A DNA stretch of 64,000 bases from Limanda limanda (GCF_963576545.1 NC_083654.1:21357622-21421621), one strand, 5' to 3'; counted from the first letter of the stretch, positions 1 through 14,391 are shown. Numbers and translations are program-made. The notes: generated by a model from the sequence alone, not told the origin.

Positions 1-1370
<1,370 letters not shown>

Positions 1371-1415
1371 TGAGAGTCTGGACTCAAACCACGAGGACTG
1401 AAGAGAGATGGAGAC

Positions 1416-2320
1416 TAGGGTTGCAAAGGGGCCGAAAGTTTCTGGTAAATTTCTGGAAACTTTCCACAGGAATATTAAGCTCGGGAATTTTGGGAATTTT
1501 GAAAAAAAAAAAAAAATACGCAAATTAAACGCTGAGCAATAATTGAAACATTCAAAACTCTATTATAAAGATGTATGGAACGTTGAGTTTCAACCCTCCA
1601 CTGTGCATTCTTCCATCACATGCACAGATAACTCCCAGCATGCTTCACTCTACAGCAGGGCTATTGAGGCCTGCTGTAGAGTGCAGGACTAGTCAGGTAA
1701 GTTTCAATGATATTACTGGGAAAATATATTAGCATGCTGATTGAGGATTGTTCATCTGTTCATCTAGACTATTTCCATTCATTTATCCATCAATTGTAAA
1801 ATATGTTTACAGACGATTCCAATTGTTTGGCTAACTATTTATATCTCTGGCATTGCATTAGTGCTTTTTTACAAACTTTGTTCTCATCTTATTCTACAGA
1901 ACAATGCCACGTGCACTCTCTCATGTGTGGAGACATTTCACCCCATCCAATGTAGAAGGAAAGGCTGTGTACATTTGCAAATACTGTGCAAAGACCTATG
2001 TTAAGAATGACACAACGATGCAGAAGCATATAGTCAAGTGCCCAAAGTTTCCTCAGGGCTCAAATCAGCCTATGACACAACAAAATGTTTATATTTATGT
2101 CTGTTTATGACAAGGTGAATACAGTTAGTATAAATTACCCACAACATTTCCAGTTTATTCCCGTTAATTCCTGTATATTCCCCGTATATTCCCATTAAAT
2201 TCCCGTATATTCCCATTAATTCCTGTTAATTCCCGTTAATTCCCGTATATTCCCGTTAATTCCCGTTAATTCCCATGGAAAGTTTCCAACTTTGAATATT
2301 CCCGGAATTTTGCAACCCTA
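1416..2320. mobile_element. Non-autonomous hAT-like DNA transposon with BED-finger remnant
   Basis: The ends form an inverted repeat: TAGGGTTGCAAA at 1416 and TTTTGCAACCCTA finishing at 2320. The subterminal regions are made of short GGGAATTTT / AATTCCCG-type repeats, densest at 2150-2275. An internal ORF (1904-2110) encodes a BED-type zinc finger as found at the N-terminus of hAT transposases. No catalytic transposase region is present, so it is a deletion derivative. I could not find a clean 8-bp target duplication. Confidence 0.75.
1904..2110 (+). pseudogene. BED zinc-finger fragment of a hAT transposase
   Basis: A 68-residue ORF inside the hAT-like element. It contains SHVWRHFTP followed by CKYCAKTY and ending HIVKC, i.e. 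C-x2-C...H-x3-C with the upstream aromatic VW-HF signature of BED fingers. BED fingers bind the transposon ends. The rest of the transposase is absent and the ORF runs off into repeat sequence, so this is a truncated relic. It lies within a shisa7 intron on the same strand. Confidence 0.75.
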
Positions 2321-2342
2321 CGAGTCAAACCACGATGAGTGA

Positions 2343-2507
<165 letters not shown>

Positions 2508-2624
2508 TGAGAGCTGGCGTCCATGGAGGTCGTAGGTCGTAGGTCGTCATGAGGAGCAAAGCTGGAAGAATCTGATTTGATTTGATTTTGATAAAGTTAA
2601 TGGACAAAGATAAAAGTTTGAATT

Positions 2625-3985
2625 CTGTGTGTCTCTCTCCCTCCTCCTCCTCCTCTCGTCCCTCTGTCCGTCTCTCTCCCTCCTCCTCCTCTCGTCCCTC
2701 TGTCTGTCTCTCTTCTCATGCTTTTCCTCTCGTCCCTCTGTCCGTCCCTCTCTCTCTCTCTCCTCCTCCTCCTCTCGTCCCTCTGTCCATCTCTCTCCCT
2801 CCTCCTCCTCCTCTCCTCCCTCTCTCCCTCCTCCTCCTCTTGTCCCTCTGTCCGTCTCTCTCTCCTCCTCCTCCTCTCGTCCCTCTGTCTGTCTCTCTCT
2901 CCTCCTCCTCTCGTCCCTCTGTCCGTCTCTCTCCCTCCTCCTCCTCCTCCTCTCGTCCCTCTGTCCTTCTCTCTCCCCTCCTCCTCCTCCTCCTCCTCCT
3001 CTCGTCCCTCTGTCCTTCTCTCTCCCCTCCTCCTCCTCTTCCTCCTCCTCTCGTCCCTCTCTCCCTCCTCCTCTCTTGTCCCTCTGTCCGTCTCTCTCCC
3101 TCCTCCTCCTCTCGTCCCTCTGTCCGTCTCTTTCCTCCTCCTCTCGTCCCTCTGTCCTTCTCTCTCCCTCCTCCTCCTCCTCCTCCTCCTCCTCTCTTGT
3201 CCCTCTGTCTGTCTCTCTCTCCTCCTCCTCCTCTCTTGTCCCTCTGTCTGTCTCTCTCTCCTCCTCCTCCTCCTCTCGTCTCTCTCTCCTCCTCCTCCTC
3301 TCGTCTCTCTCTCCTCCTCCTCCACCCTGCTCCTCCTCTCCTCCTCTCATCCCTCTGTCCCTCCTCCTCCTCTCTTGTCCCTCTGTCTGTCCCTCTCCCT
3401 CCTCCTCCTCCTCTCGTCCCTCTGTCCATCTCTCTCCCTCCTCCTCCTCTCCTCCTCTCGTCCCTCTGTCTCTCTCCCTCCTCCTCCTCTCCTCCTCTCA
3501 TCCCCTTGTCCCTCCTCCTCCTCTCGTCCCTCTCTCCCTCCTCCTCCTCCTCCTCCTCCTCTCGTCCCTCTGTCCGTCTCTCTCCTCCTCCTCTCACCTC
3601 CCTCCCTCCTCCTCTCCTCCTCTCATCCCTCCGTCCCTCCTCCTCTCCTCCTCTCGTCCCTCTCTCCCTCCTCCTCCTCCTCCTCCTCTCGTCCCTCTGT
3701 CCGTCTCTCTCTCTCTCTCCTCCTCCTCTCGTCCCTCTGTCCGTCTCTCTCCCTCCTCCTCCTCCTCTCCTCCTCTCGTCCCTCTGTCCGTCTCTCTCCC
3801 TCCTCCTCCTCCTCTCGTCCCTCTCTCCCTCCTCCTCCACCCTGCTCCTCCTCTCCTCCTCTCGTCCCTCTCTCCCTCCTCCTCCTCCTCTCCTCCTCCT
3901 CCTCCTCCTCCTCTCCTCCTCCTCTCCTCCTCCTCCTCCTCCTCTCCTCCTCCTCCTCCTCCTCCGTCCCTCCTCCTCCTCTCAG
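2625..3985. repeat. 1.36 kb polypyrimidine minisatellite (CTCCTCCTC / GTCCCTCTGTCCGTCTCTC)
   Basis: Nearly every base on the + strand is C or T. Blocks of (CTC/TCC)n alternate with a GTCCCTCTGTC(C/T)GTCTCTC-type segment, giving a variable period of about 30-50 bp. It fills the intron between two shisa7 exons up to the 3' splice site at 3985. All reading frames are open because the repeat lacks stops, so the large ORFs here are artefacts. Such mirror-symmetric tracts can form triplex (H-DNA). Confidence 0.97.
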
Positions 3986-4125
3986 GTCGCTGGTGGACAT
4001 CCTGCGTCACCAGTCCAGTCCGGTGCAGCAGGGCGAGAGGAACAACATGTTGACCAGCCCGACCTCGGACGGACGCACGTCCAAGAACCTCTACACCCCC
4101 GTCCTGCAGAGCAAAGACAACCGCA
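3986..4125 (+). CDS. shisa7: shisa7 coding exon: proximal cytoplasmic tail
   Basis: The exon encodes SLVDILRHQSSPVQQGERNN, then a Ser/Thr-rich part ending TSKNLYTPVLQSKDNR. The acceptor CTCTCAG at 3979-3985 is the terminus of a 1.36 kb pyrimidine array. The donor is GTGAGT at 4126. The SLVDILRHQ and KNLY(T) motifs recur in Shisa6/7. Confidence 0.92.
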
Positions 4126-4498
4126 GTGAGTGTCCACACGTCCACGTTAGAGCTGATCACATAAATAATAAACTTAAAGTCCGATAAATGACACTCCGTC
4201 TCCACATCATGAAGATCCCAGTTTAATCATCAAGCTGTTTCCAGACATGAACTAAATGTCTTGGAAATTTGGTCCCGACATTTTCTTGCTTGTTCCTGAA
4301 TTGTTTTCTTTTATTTATTCTCTGTAGAAAAGAAAATATCTGAGGTTTATAAGAAAAAGTATTTTTTTTTAATTTGTAATTTCCGTATTTATTTATTCTC
4401 ATATTAACAAATTCACATTTCTCTGGTTTTATTCACATTTAACTAATATTTTCTCTCTGAGCGTGAGTGGATTTGTCTTGTCGTACGTTAACCGTGTG

Positions 4499-4562
4499 AA
4501 CACACAACAACAACACACACAACAACAACACACAACAACAACAACACACAACAGCAACACAC
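4499..4562. repeat. CAA/CACAA microsatellite
   Basis: Irregular run of ACAACA/ACACAACAACA units in the shisa7 intron, followed by a short CT-rich stretch. Confidence 0.9.
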
Positions 4563-4718
4563 ACTGTTCTCTCTCTCTCTCTCTTCCTCTGTCTCTCTGT
4601 CGCTCGGCTGCTCTCTCTCACTTCTCTGCCGTCAGTCTCTCCGGGATTTTAATATTTGTTCTAATGAATCTGTGACAAATGAAAATAAGCTGAGTCTTTT
4701 GTCCCTGTTGTTGTCGAG

Positions 4719-5001
4719 GCTCCTGCTCCTCCTCAGAGCCAGAAGGAGGTGCTCCTCAGAGGGCAGGAGCACCTCCTTCACTGCTCCTGCTCTGAGGAGG
4801 TGCTCCTGATCCTCCTCAGAGCCGGAGCAGCTCCTTCACACGAGCTGCTCCTGCTCCTCCTCAGAGCAGGAGCACCTCCTTCACTGCTCCCGCTCCTCCT
4901 CAGAGCAGGAGCACCTCCTTCACTGCTCCTGCTCCTCCTCAGAGCAGGAGCACCTCCTTCACTGCTCCCGCTCCTCCTCAGAGCAGGAGCACCTCCTTCA
5001 C
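4719..5001. repeat. 39-bp minisatellite in which each unit can form a hairpin
   Basis: Units repeat with an exact 39-bp period (the marker CAGAGCAGGAGC begins at 4862, 4901, 4940 and 4979), with more divergent units upstream. Each unit holds GCTCCTGCTC, a CTCCTCA loop and GAGCAGGAGC, which is a perfect or one-mismatch 10-bp stem. Confidence 0.92.
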
Positions 5002-5385
5002 AGGAGCTGGACGTGTGGTTGGGATCTGAAGTTCTCGTCCACAAACACTAACTCGGACTCCACGCTCTATAAATACTGAATCACTCTAATGTCTCACACA
5101 ACACAGGGTTTTTAACGTTTATTATCAGTGATTATTTGACATATCATTTCTTATTTTGATGAAATGTTGTTATTGATGAATCCCAAACTCAAATATCTTC
5201 ACAACACGCTGATACAGAACAGAGAAAAGCAGCTTTAACTTCCAGAATGTCCGTAATTATAAAGCAATTAATCAAAATGTTTAATTTTCTGCTGTTTGAA
5301 TATTCTGTAATATTCTGATTTAAATGAAAATGAAGCCCCAGTCTGAGCAGCAGTCTGATCAACCCACTGTGTTCCTGGAGGCCGT

Positions 5386-6737
5386 GTCTCTCTGTCCTGT
5401 GTCTGTCTCTCTGTCTCTCTGTCCTGTGTCTCTCTGTCCTGTGTCTGTCTCTCTGTCTCTCTGTCTCTCTGTCCTGTGTCGCTCTGTCCTGTGTCTGTCT
5501 CTCTGTCTCTCTGTCCTGTGTCTGTCTCTCTGTCTCTCTGTCTCTCTGTCTCTCTGTCTCTCTGTCTCTCTGTCTCTCTGTCTCTCTGTCTCTCTGTCTC
5601 TCTGTCTCTCTGTCCTGTGTCTCCTGTCTGTCTCTCTGTCTCTCTGTCTCTCTGTCCTGTGTCTGTCTCTCTGTCTCTCTGTCTCTCTGTCTCTCTGTCT
5701 CTCTGTCTCTCTGTCTCTCTGTCTCTCTGTCCTGTGTCTCCTGTCTGTCTCTCTGTCCTGTGTCTCCTGTCTGTCTCTCTGTCTCTCTGTCTCTCTGTCC
5801 TGTGTCTCTCTGTCCTGTGTCTCCTGTCTGTCTCTCTGTCTCTCTGTCTCTCTGTCTCTCTGTCTCTCTGTCTCTCTGTCTCTCTGTCTCTCTGTCTCTC
5901 TGTCTCTCTGTCTCTCTGTCTCTCTGTCTCCTGTCTGTCTCTCTGTCTCTCTGTCTCTCTGTCTCTCTGTCTCTCTGTCTCTCTGTCTCTCTGTCCTGTG
6001 TCTCCTGTCTGTCTCTCTGTCTCTCTGTCTCTCTGTCTCTCTGTCTCTCTGTCTCTCTGTCTCTCTGTCTCTCTGTCTCTCTGTCTCTCTGTCTCCTGTC
6101 TGTCTCTCTGTCTCTCTGTCTCTCTGTCTCTCTGTCTCTCTGTCTCTCTGTCTCTCTGTCTCTCTGTCCTGTGTCTCCTGTCTGTCTCTCTGTCTCTCTG
6201 TCTCTCTGTCTCTCTGTCTCTCTGTCCTGTGTCTCCTGTCTGTCTCTCTGTCTCTCTGTCTCTCTGTCTCTCTGTCTCTCTGTCTCTCTGTCTCTCTGTC
6301 TCTCTGTCTCTCTGTCTCCTGTCTGTCTCTCTGTCTCTCTGTCTCTCTGTCTCTCTGTCTCTCTGTCTCTCTGTCTCTCTGTCTCTCTGTCTCTCTGTCC
6401 TGTGTCTCCTGTCTGTCTCTCTGTCTCTCTGTCTCTCTGTCCTGTGTCTCCTGTCTGTCTCTCTGTCTCTCTGTCCTGTGTCTCCTGTCTGTCTCTCTGT
6501 CTCTCTGTCCTGTGTCTCCTGTCTGTCTCTCTGTCTCTCTGTCCTGTGTCTCCTGTCTGTCTCTCTGTCCTGTGTCTCCTCTCTGTCTCTCTGTCTCTCT
6601 GTCCTGTGTCTGTCTCTCTGTCTCTCTGTCTCTCTGTCCTGTGTCTCCTGTCTGTCTCTCTGTCTCTCTGTCTCTCTGTCTCTCTGTCTCTCTGTCTCTC
6701 TGTCCTGTGTCTCCTGTCTGTCTCTCTGTCTCTCTGC
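5386..6737. repeat. 1.35 kb CTGTCTCT array with CTGTCCTGTGTCTCCTGT variants
   Basis: Tandem 8-mers CTGTCTCT, interrupted many times by a longer variant containing CCTGTGTCTCCTGT, forming a higher-order pattern. The array ends about 80 bp before the shisa7 exon at 6816. The long Ser/Leu/Cys-rich ORFs across it are artefacts. Confidence 0.97.
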
Positions 6738-6815
6738 TGACACTAGTGCTGACTCAGCACGCCTCCGTGTCCCCGGTGGTTTGTCGTCAGTTTGTCAGCT
6801 CTTCTCTCTTTGCAG

Positions 6816-6884
6816 CCGGGAACTTGCCCCAACATTTAAACCAGCAGGGGGGTGCGTCCAGCCCCAAACACGCTGCCACCATCG
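6816..6884 (+). CDS. shisa7: shisa7 coding exon: short 69-bp exon
   Basis: The acceptor is CTCTTTGCAG and the donor is GTAAGC at 6885. It encodes (T)GNLPQHLNQQGGASSPKHAAT, comparable to the NxNSPKHHAAT block of mammalian Shisa7. The phases (1 in, 1 out) join exactly to its neighbours. Confidence 0.9.
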
Positions 6885-8070
6885 GTAAGCCTCGTGGTCA
6901 GCGGCGGCGGCGGCGGCGAGCTGCCGGCCGGGGGGCGGCGGCCTCACGACCACAGTGTGTGTGTCTGTGTTGTGTTGGTTCGACGGCCTGTCGTCCTGCG
7001 CTCTTTAAACATCTGTGTCACTGTCAACTCACATCTGTGTTGGAAGTGACACACGAGCGATAAGAGCGCGGGCTACAAGTTGTCTGGCCCCGCCCTCTGC
7101 TTCATGCAAGCCTGTCTGCCCCCCCCCCCACCACCACCCCCACCACCCCCCCAACCAACACTAACACCACCAGCCTGCTTCCAAATGTGCTTCTTCCTCT
7201 TTTATGGGGTTTCTTTTCTATTCAGGAGCATCTAATTGATTTCATGTTCAGATTGTGTGACGCTCTCACTCGAGGTCCGGTCCTCTGCTTGCGCTTGCAC
7301 TCGGATATTTAGTCGGATCTGCTCCAGCTTGAGCTCTTCTCCTCCCGTTGCTTCTCTGCATGAATGAAAACGTCTGATCTCGAATTTTGTTCCAGTAATA
7401 CAGCGGAAAGGAAATACATGTCACCCTGTATTATTTGAACAAAAGTAACCACGACAAGGACAGGGCAATTTGATTTGTCATCACTACACCTGGAATTCTT
7501 CTGGTTGGTTAATCTCGACACGAAGAAATCCGAGACGATTCACGATAGCACAAGGAGGAGAGCTGAATCCGAAGCTCAGTGGAGACAAAACATCTGGGTG
7601 CAAGAGCTCAGTTAGAGCTCAAGCGCAGGGTCGTGAGTGATATCATTACAGAATCTGAACATGAAATCTCTCAAGCTGAAGGAAGAAACCCATCTTCTTC
7701 TTCCTCCTCCTCCTCTTCCTCCTCTTCCTCTCTCTGTGCTGCGGTGATGTGCTCACAGATGACACCACACGTTAGCTGAGGTCCTCACTCAGGTCACTGC
7801 ACTTCCAGAATCTGTTTTCCCAGGATTTGCACCGAGAAAACAAAAAAAAAGCGATGCCAGCCCAGCGCACGTGATTTCTCCCCCAGAACATTTCCCTCAT
7901 CCTCAGGAAATCAGGAAGAATCATTTGCTGAGGCTGATTCAGAGCGTCTCACGTGGAGCTGCAGGATTCTGGATAAGATCTCTGAGGAAAAACGTGATGA
8001 GATGATGAAGATCGTTTCAGAGCAGTTACATCGACATGTGTCCTTCAGGGGAAGAGTTACATCCGTACGC
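6885..8070. other. shisa7 intron, unique-looking sequence
   Basis: No gene is recognised. It contains a GGC-rich patch just after the exon (6900-6935), a C-run with CCACC repeats (7118-7160) and a TTC/TCC run (7694-7730). Confidence 0.6.
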
Positions 8071-9155
8071 TGACGCTCACATTTACCAGCTTTTCCATGA
8101 GCAATGAAGGCGTCACACTGTTAGTGTATCTAAGGGAAAAAGCAGTCATATTTAAGTTTTAAACATTTGCTCTAATGTTCTTTGATCATATTTGAAGAGT
8201 TTAATTCGTCTTTGCTCGTTTGGGCTCGACTCTTCAGGTCACAGAGTGAAAGTGGACTCTGATATTTGTCCTTTGCTTTGGTTCTTGCTCTCCCTGTGTT
8301 AGATAATGTGAAGAATCTCCAGTGACGCTCACATTTACCAGCTTTTCCATGAGCAACGTCACACTGTTAGTGGAAGAAAGTAAATAATTGAAAAAGCTGT
8401 CAATTTTAAGTTTTAAACATTTGCTCTAATTTGAAGAGTTTAATTCGTCTTTGCTCGTTTGCTCTCGACACTTCAGGTCACAGAGTGAAAGTGGACTCTG
8501 ATATTTGCAGTGGTGGGAAGTAACAAAGTACAAATACTTTGTTCCTGTACTTAAGTAGATTTTTCACATATCTGTACTTTACTTGAGTATTTATTTTCCT
8601 TACTTTTACTCGTTACATTTCAACACCAATTTCGGTACTTTCTACTTCTTACATTCTCAAAACTGTCTCGTTACTTGAGCAACGGAGGTTAGCGCAACAC
8701 AGGCTCTACGCACTAGTCCATTAGTATTTGAGATATATAATATTATATATATAGTATTTATTTTTTTATCATTTTTTTTCAGTTTTTTTTCTCAAGGAAC
8801 AACAGTTCCGTTTAAATACGTTATGGCGGAAGTCGCCAATCTTTGATATTACACGTTCAATCACGTTCGATCATATCAACTTTTAAATGATGTCTTAGAC
8901 GTACTATAAAAAGGACTTTGCATTTTTAATTTTGGTAGTTGTACTTTTACTTTTGATACTAAATGTCAACACCAGATACTTTTATACTTTAAGACTTTTA
9001 CTCGGGAGACTTCTACTTTTCCCGAAGTCACTTTCAGGTAAGATATCTGTACTTTTACTCAAGTATGGCTTTCAAGTACTTTATACACCACTGGATATTT
9101 GTCCTTTGGTTTGGTTCCCTCTCTCCCTGTGTTAGATAATGTGAAGAATCTCCAG
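8071..9155. repeat. Tandem duplication of a ~250-bp intron segment, second copy split by a MITE
   Basis: Copy 1 spans 8071-8322. Copy 2 spans 8323-8507 plus 9102-9155. Both begin TGACGCTCACATTTACCAGC and end AGAATCTCCAG, with small indels between them. The second copy is interrupted by the hAT MITE at 8508-9093. Confidence 0.88.
8508..9093. mobile_element. hAT-type MITE with perfect 8-bp target-site duplication
   Basis: 586 bp with ends CAGTGGTGGGAAGTA... and ...CTTTATACACCACTG, an inverted repeat beginning CAGTGGTG. It is rich in AAGTAC/GTACTT motifs inside. It is flanked by the identical octamer GATATTTG at 8500-8507 and 9094-9101, the 8-bp duplication typical of hAT transposition. The unoccupied site is preserved in duplication copy 1 near 8260. 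There is no coding capacity. Confidence 0.93.
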
Positions 9156-9862
9156 CGAGGAGACGAGTGGAGCCCTTCAGCTGTGTGACTCAGACCCTCA
9201 GCTCGTTTCACCGTGACCATCAAACCTCTGTCAGCCGTCGGAGGAGTTACACAAAAAGAGTCCAGCAGCTAATTCTGATAAAACCACACAAACACACGTT
9301 AAACTCAACATCTGGTTCTGTTCTGATATTTCCCTCGGCCTTCGTCCTGCTGTTAAAGAACGATGGGATCTCACAGCTGGCATTACTGGTTTCCTTGTGT
9401 GTGTCTGTGTGTGTGTGACATGCACCGTGCAGGAGTCGATGTGCTGTGTGTGTGTGTGTGTGTGTTCCCCGGGTGACGCTTCACAGAGACACATTATTGC
9501 CCATTACTGTCAATGGTCAACGAGCAGCATATGTCCAACAGTAATCTTAACGAGATCGCAGCCCATAACCGTTTCCTCCCTGAATGGACTCCACATCGAT
9601 TGTGTGTCAGGAAACCACAGCAAACGCACAATTTCCCCTCGGAGGCCGAATCGTTTATCGTTGCTCACGTCCGTTCTTTAAACATCTCCTGCTCACACCA
9701 GGTTCATGAAGTTTCTCTGCGTCTGTTTCATAAATCCAACACGTCAAATCAAAACCACAATGATCCAGCGTGATTCAAACCTGAAGTAACCGAGCCTGAA
9801 CCGAAGGCTTTTCAGGTTTTTAGTGAATTTAATGTTCGCTGTTTGAGTCTGAGTTTGTGTTA

Positions 9863-10564
9863 TGTTAAAACGTGTTCTTTATCCTTTAAGAGAAGTAGAG
9901 CCGAACTCGGTTTGCTCAAATCAAGTATTTATTTAGAAAGCAATGAACAGGTTATAGCAAAGCAATGGGCTTCCAGTACATTAGTTGTATCAGAGCGCCA
10001 TGAACATCCGGCATCTGTCTATTTTATAGCAGCAGGTCGTTCCTCCTCCTCGGAAGTGCGCAGGTGCAGTTCATCCTCCTGGCTTTTGGAATACAGAAGT
10101 GAAAAGGGAGACACTCCCAATGACGCTATAGTTGCTCGGCAACCTGTTTACTTCATGAAAGGCCTTGAACCAGCAGATGCAATGTGGGGCAAAACTGTTG
10201 TCCAGCGAAGCAAAGAATATTTTGTTTCAGCTATATCAAAACAAACCTGACTGTGTAAACATTCGGATCCTCGAAACCAAAGCAACATACAACATTAAGT
10301 CAACAATGTCTCTCTGTCTGACCTCCAGAACTTTATCAGACAGCTCCTGGAACTCTATATGATGTTGAATCTGAGGGAGTTACGCTTTTAATATCAGAAA
10401 AGTTAATTATGAGGACAAGTAAAAGATACATTATTGACACTAAACAGCAACGGTTATTAAATTCATTTGTATGAAGGCATAATATCTGCTAAAACTACCT
10501 CTACCTTTATTTGGTTAGAATTCTGTCAGACACAACCTATAGTTAAAAATTAGAAATCCCAACA
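9863..10564 (-). mobile_element. Solo long terminal repeat (702 bp), minus strand
   Basis: Read on the minus strand it starts TGTTGGGA and ends TTTTAACA (TG...CA). It contains TATAAAATAG in the middle and AATAAA (in AAATAAATACTTG) 40-80 bp before its end, the usual promoter and polyadenylation arrangement of an LTR. It is flanked by GTTA on both sides (9859-9862 and 10565-10568), a 4-bp target duplication. No internal retroelement sequence or second LTR is adjacent, so it is a solo LTR left by recombination. Whether it derives from a Gypsy-type element or an endogenous retrovirus cannot be decided from the LTR alone. Confidence 0.85.
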
Positions 10565-10568
10565 GTTA

Positions 10569-12440
<1,872 letters not shown>

Positions 12441-12540
12441 AGAAAGAATAAAAAACCGAAACACAAGATAAATAGGTAGATAAGGTGCAGTGGCAAGATG
12501 ATGGTAATAGTACTGATGATATGATGGTACAGTATATAAA

Positions 12541-12900
12541 AATAGTACAGTATATATAGTATATAATATAACATACTATATATTTATATATGATAGTAAT
12601 TATACCAATATAATAGCAGTATATAGTTATAATGGCAGCAACAGTATATATAATAATAATAGTAATATAATAATAATAATTATAATTATAACATGTACAC
12701 ATATATAAATATGTGTATATAGACTTATATACACAAAGAATATACAGAGAGTATGATATAATATATGATATATAGTAGAGGTATAGATATAAGTATTTGA
12801 CTATACAATAGATAATATAATATACTATGAGTGTAAGAATATGTAGACAGAGTGTGCAAAAGACAATATTATTGTATAAAATTATATATAATATCAATAT
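12541..12900. repeat. AT-rich low-complexity tract
   Basis: Long run of TATATA/ATAATA-type sequence, probably a degenerate extension of the neighbouring retroposon. Nothing coding. Confidence 0.85.
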
Positions 12901-12954
12901 GGAAACAAGTAGATATGAAATTAAAAGGAATCTAGTAGAACGCTCAGCTAACGT

Positions 12955-13080
12955 AAATCTTGGACTTTAAGTTTGGTCCGTGTCTCGTCTGCTAACATGG
13001 AGGAGACAGGGTTTATGAGCTGTACTGTAGCCAACCACCAGGGGGCAATAGAGAACATTTGGCTCCACCTCTGTTAGCAG
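12955..13080 (+). repeat. Dispersed repeat fragment carrying a CTCF-like core
   Basis: Shares with 49500-49620 the order 'gctaac-tgg-gga...ggttta...ctgtactg-agcc-...ccaccagggggc'. The core CCACCAGGGGGC sits at 13035-13046. The two regions are diverged copies of one family. Confidence 0.6.
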
Positions 13081-13196
13081 TCATGATTTCATTACTGGTT
13101 TTGATTTTTGTCCTCAAAGCTCACAAGCACATCTTTTGTAAAACTAACGGCTCCGAGCCAGTTGTTCTCACGCCAGCTCGCCCTCGTCCTCCCTGC

Positions 13197-13198
<2 letters not shown>

Positions 13199-13238
<40 letters not shown>
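13199..13238. repeat. (CT)n microsatellite
   Basis: Uninterrupted CTCTCT run in the shisa7 intron. The sequence that follows to about 13790 is GA-rich with no coding signal. Confidence 0.95.
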
Positions 13239-13246
<8 letters not shown>

Positions 13247-13785
13247 ATTGTGTCGCAGTTTGTCAAACTTTCACACGCCCGATTCTCCCGGGAGAGAGAG
13301 AGAGGTCCGGGCGCCGGGAGATTTGTGACTCAGCTGCGAAGCCGAATCCTCGTCTCGCTGCAGCTCGGACGTGTAAACAGCAGTAGAGTCAACAGAGGAG
13401 GGGAATAAATGAAGGGATCAGGAAGAGGTGGATGAAAAGAGGAAGAGAAAGGTTGGGGAATGAAGGAGATAAAAAAAGTGACAGGTTTATAAAGACAAAG
13501 AAGAAACGAATAGAGGAAGAACGGGGAAGGCAGGGGGACGAGAGGAAATAGAAACATGGGAGAAACGTGAAGACGCTGACTGGGCAGACGAGGAGGAAGA
13601 GAAACGGAGCGATAGAAGATGAGATAGAGATGCAGAAGGAGGAAGAATGAAGGGAGAGGCAGTGACGGAGAGAGAGAAAGAAGGGAGGGAGAGATGTGGA
13701 GATTGGGGGGAGGGGTGTTGGCTGCTGGTCTGCAGAGGCCTGGCTGCCGTGGATGGGGAAGAAAAGATGTTTGAGCGGCTGGCAA

Positions 13786-13788
<3 letters not shown>

Positions 13789-13845
<57 letters not shown>

Positions 13846-13858
13846 CTGTCTGTCTGAA

Positions 13859-13918
<60 letters not shown>

Positions 13919-13937
13919 CTCTGTCTGTCTGAAGCTC

Positions 13938-13973
<36 letters not shown>

Positions 13974-13996
13974 CTCTCTGTCTGTCTGAAGCTCGC

Positions 13997-14036
<40 letters not shown>

Positions 14037-14121
14037 CTCCTCTCTGTCTGTCTGAAGCTCTCTCTCTCTCCCTCTCTCTATCTCTCTCTCTCTCTCTCTC
14101 TCTCCTCTCTGTCTGTCTGAA

Positions 14122-14171
<50 letters not shown>

Positions 14172-14201
14172 TCCTCTCTCCTCTCTGTCTGTCTGAAGCT
14201 C

Positions 14202-14249
<48 letters not shown>

Positions 14250-14276
14250 TCTCTCTCTCCTCTATCCTCTCTGTCT

Positions 14277-14365
<89 letters not shown>

Positions 14366-14391
14366 GTCTGTCTGAAGCTCTCTCGCCCGGC
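13789..14391. repeat. (CT)n array with periodic CTGTCTGTCTGAAGCTC spacer
   Basis: Long CT runs punctuated six or more times by CCTCTCTGTCTGTCTGAAGCT, giving units of about 55-75 bp. It ends in a G-run at 14391-14403. Confidence 0.95.

Noticed and set aside
2547..4205. Several ORFs of 200-515 codons on both strands
   Set aside because: They are stop-free only because the C/T (or G/A) minisatellite has no stop codons; products are Ser/Leu/Pro or Arg/Glu low-complexity.
5268..7063. ORFs up to 579 codons (SLSLCLSV-type and ERQRDRET-type)
   Set aside because: Translation of the CTGTCTCT array in several frames; no domain, start context or splice logic.
9843..10250. 135-codon ORF
   Set aside because: Falls inside the solo LTR and resembles no retroelement protein.
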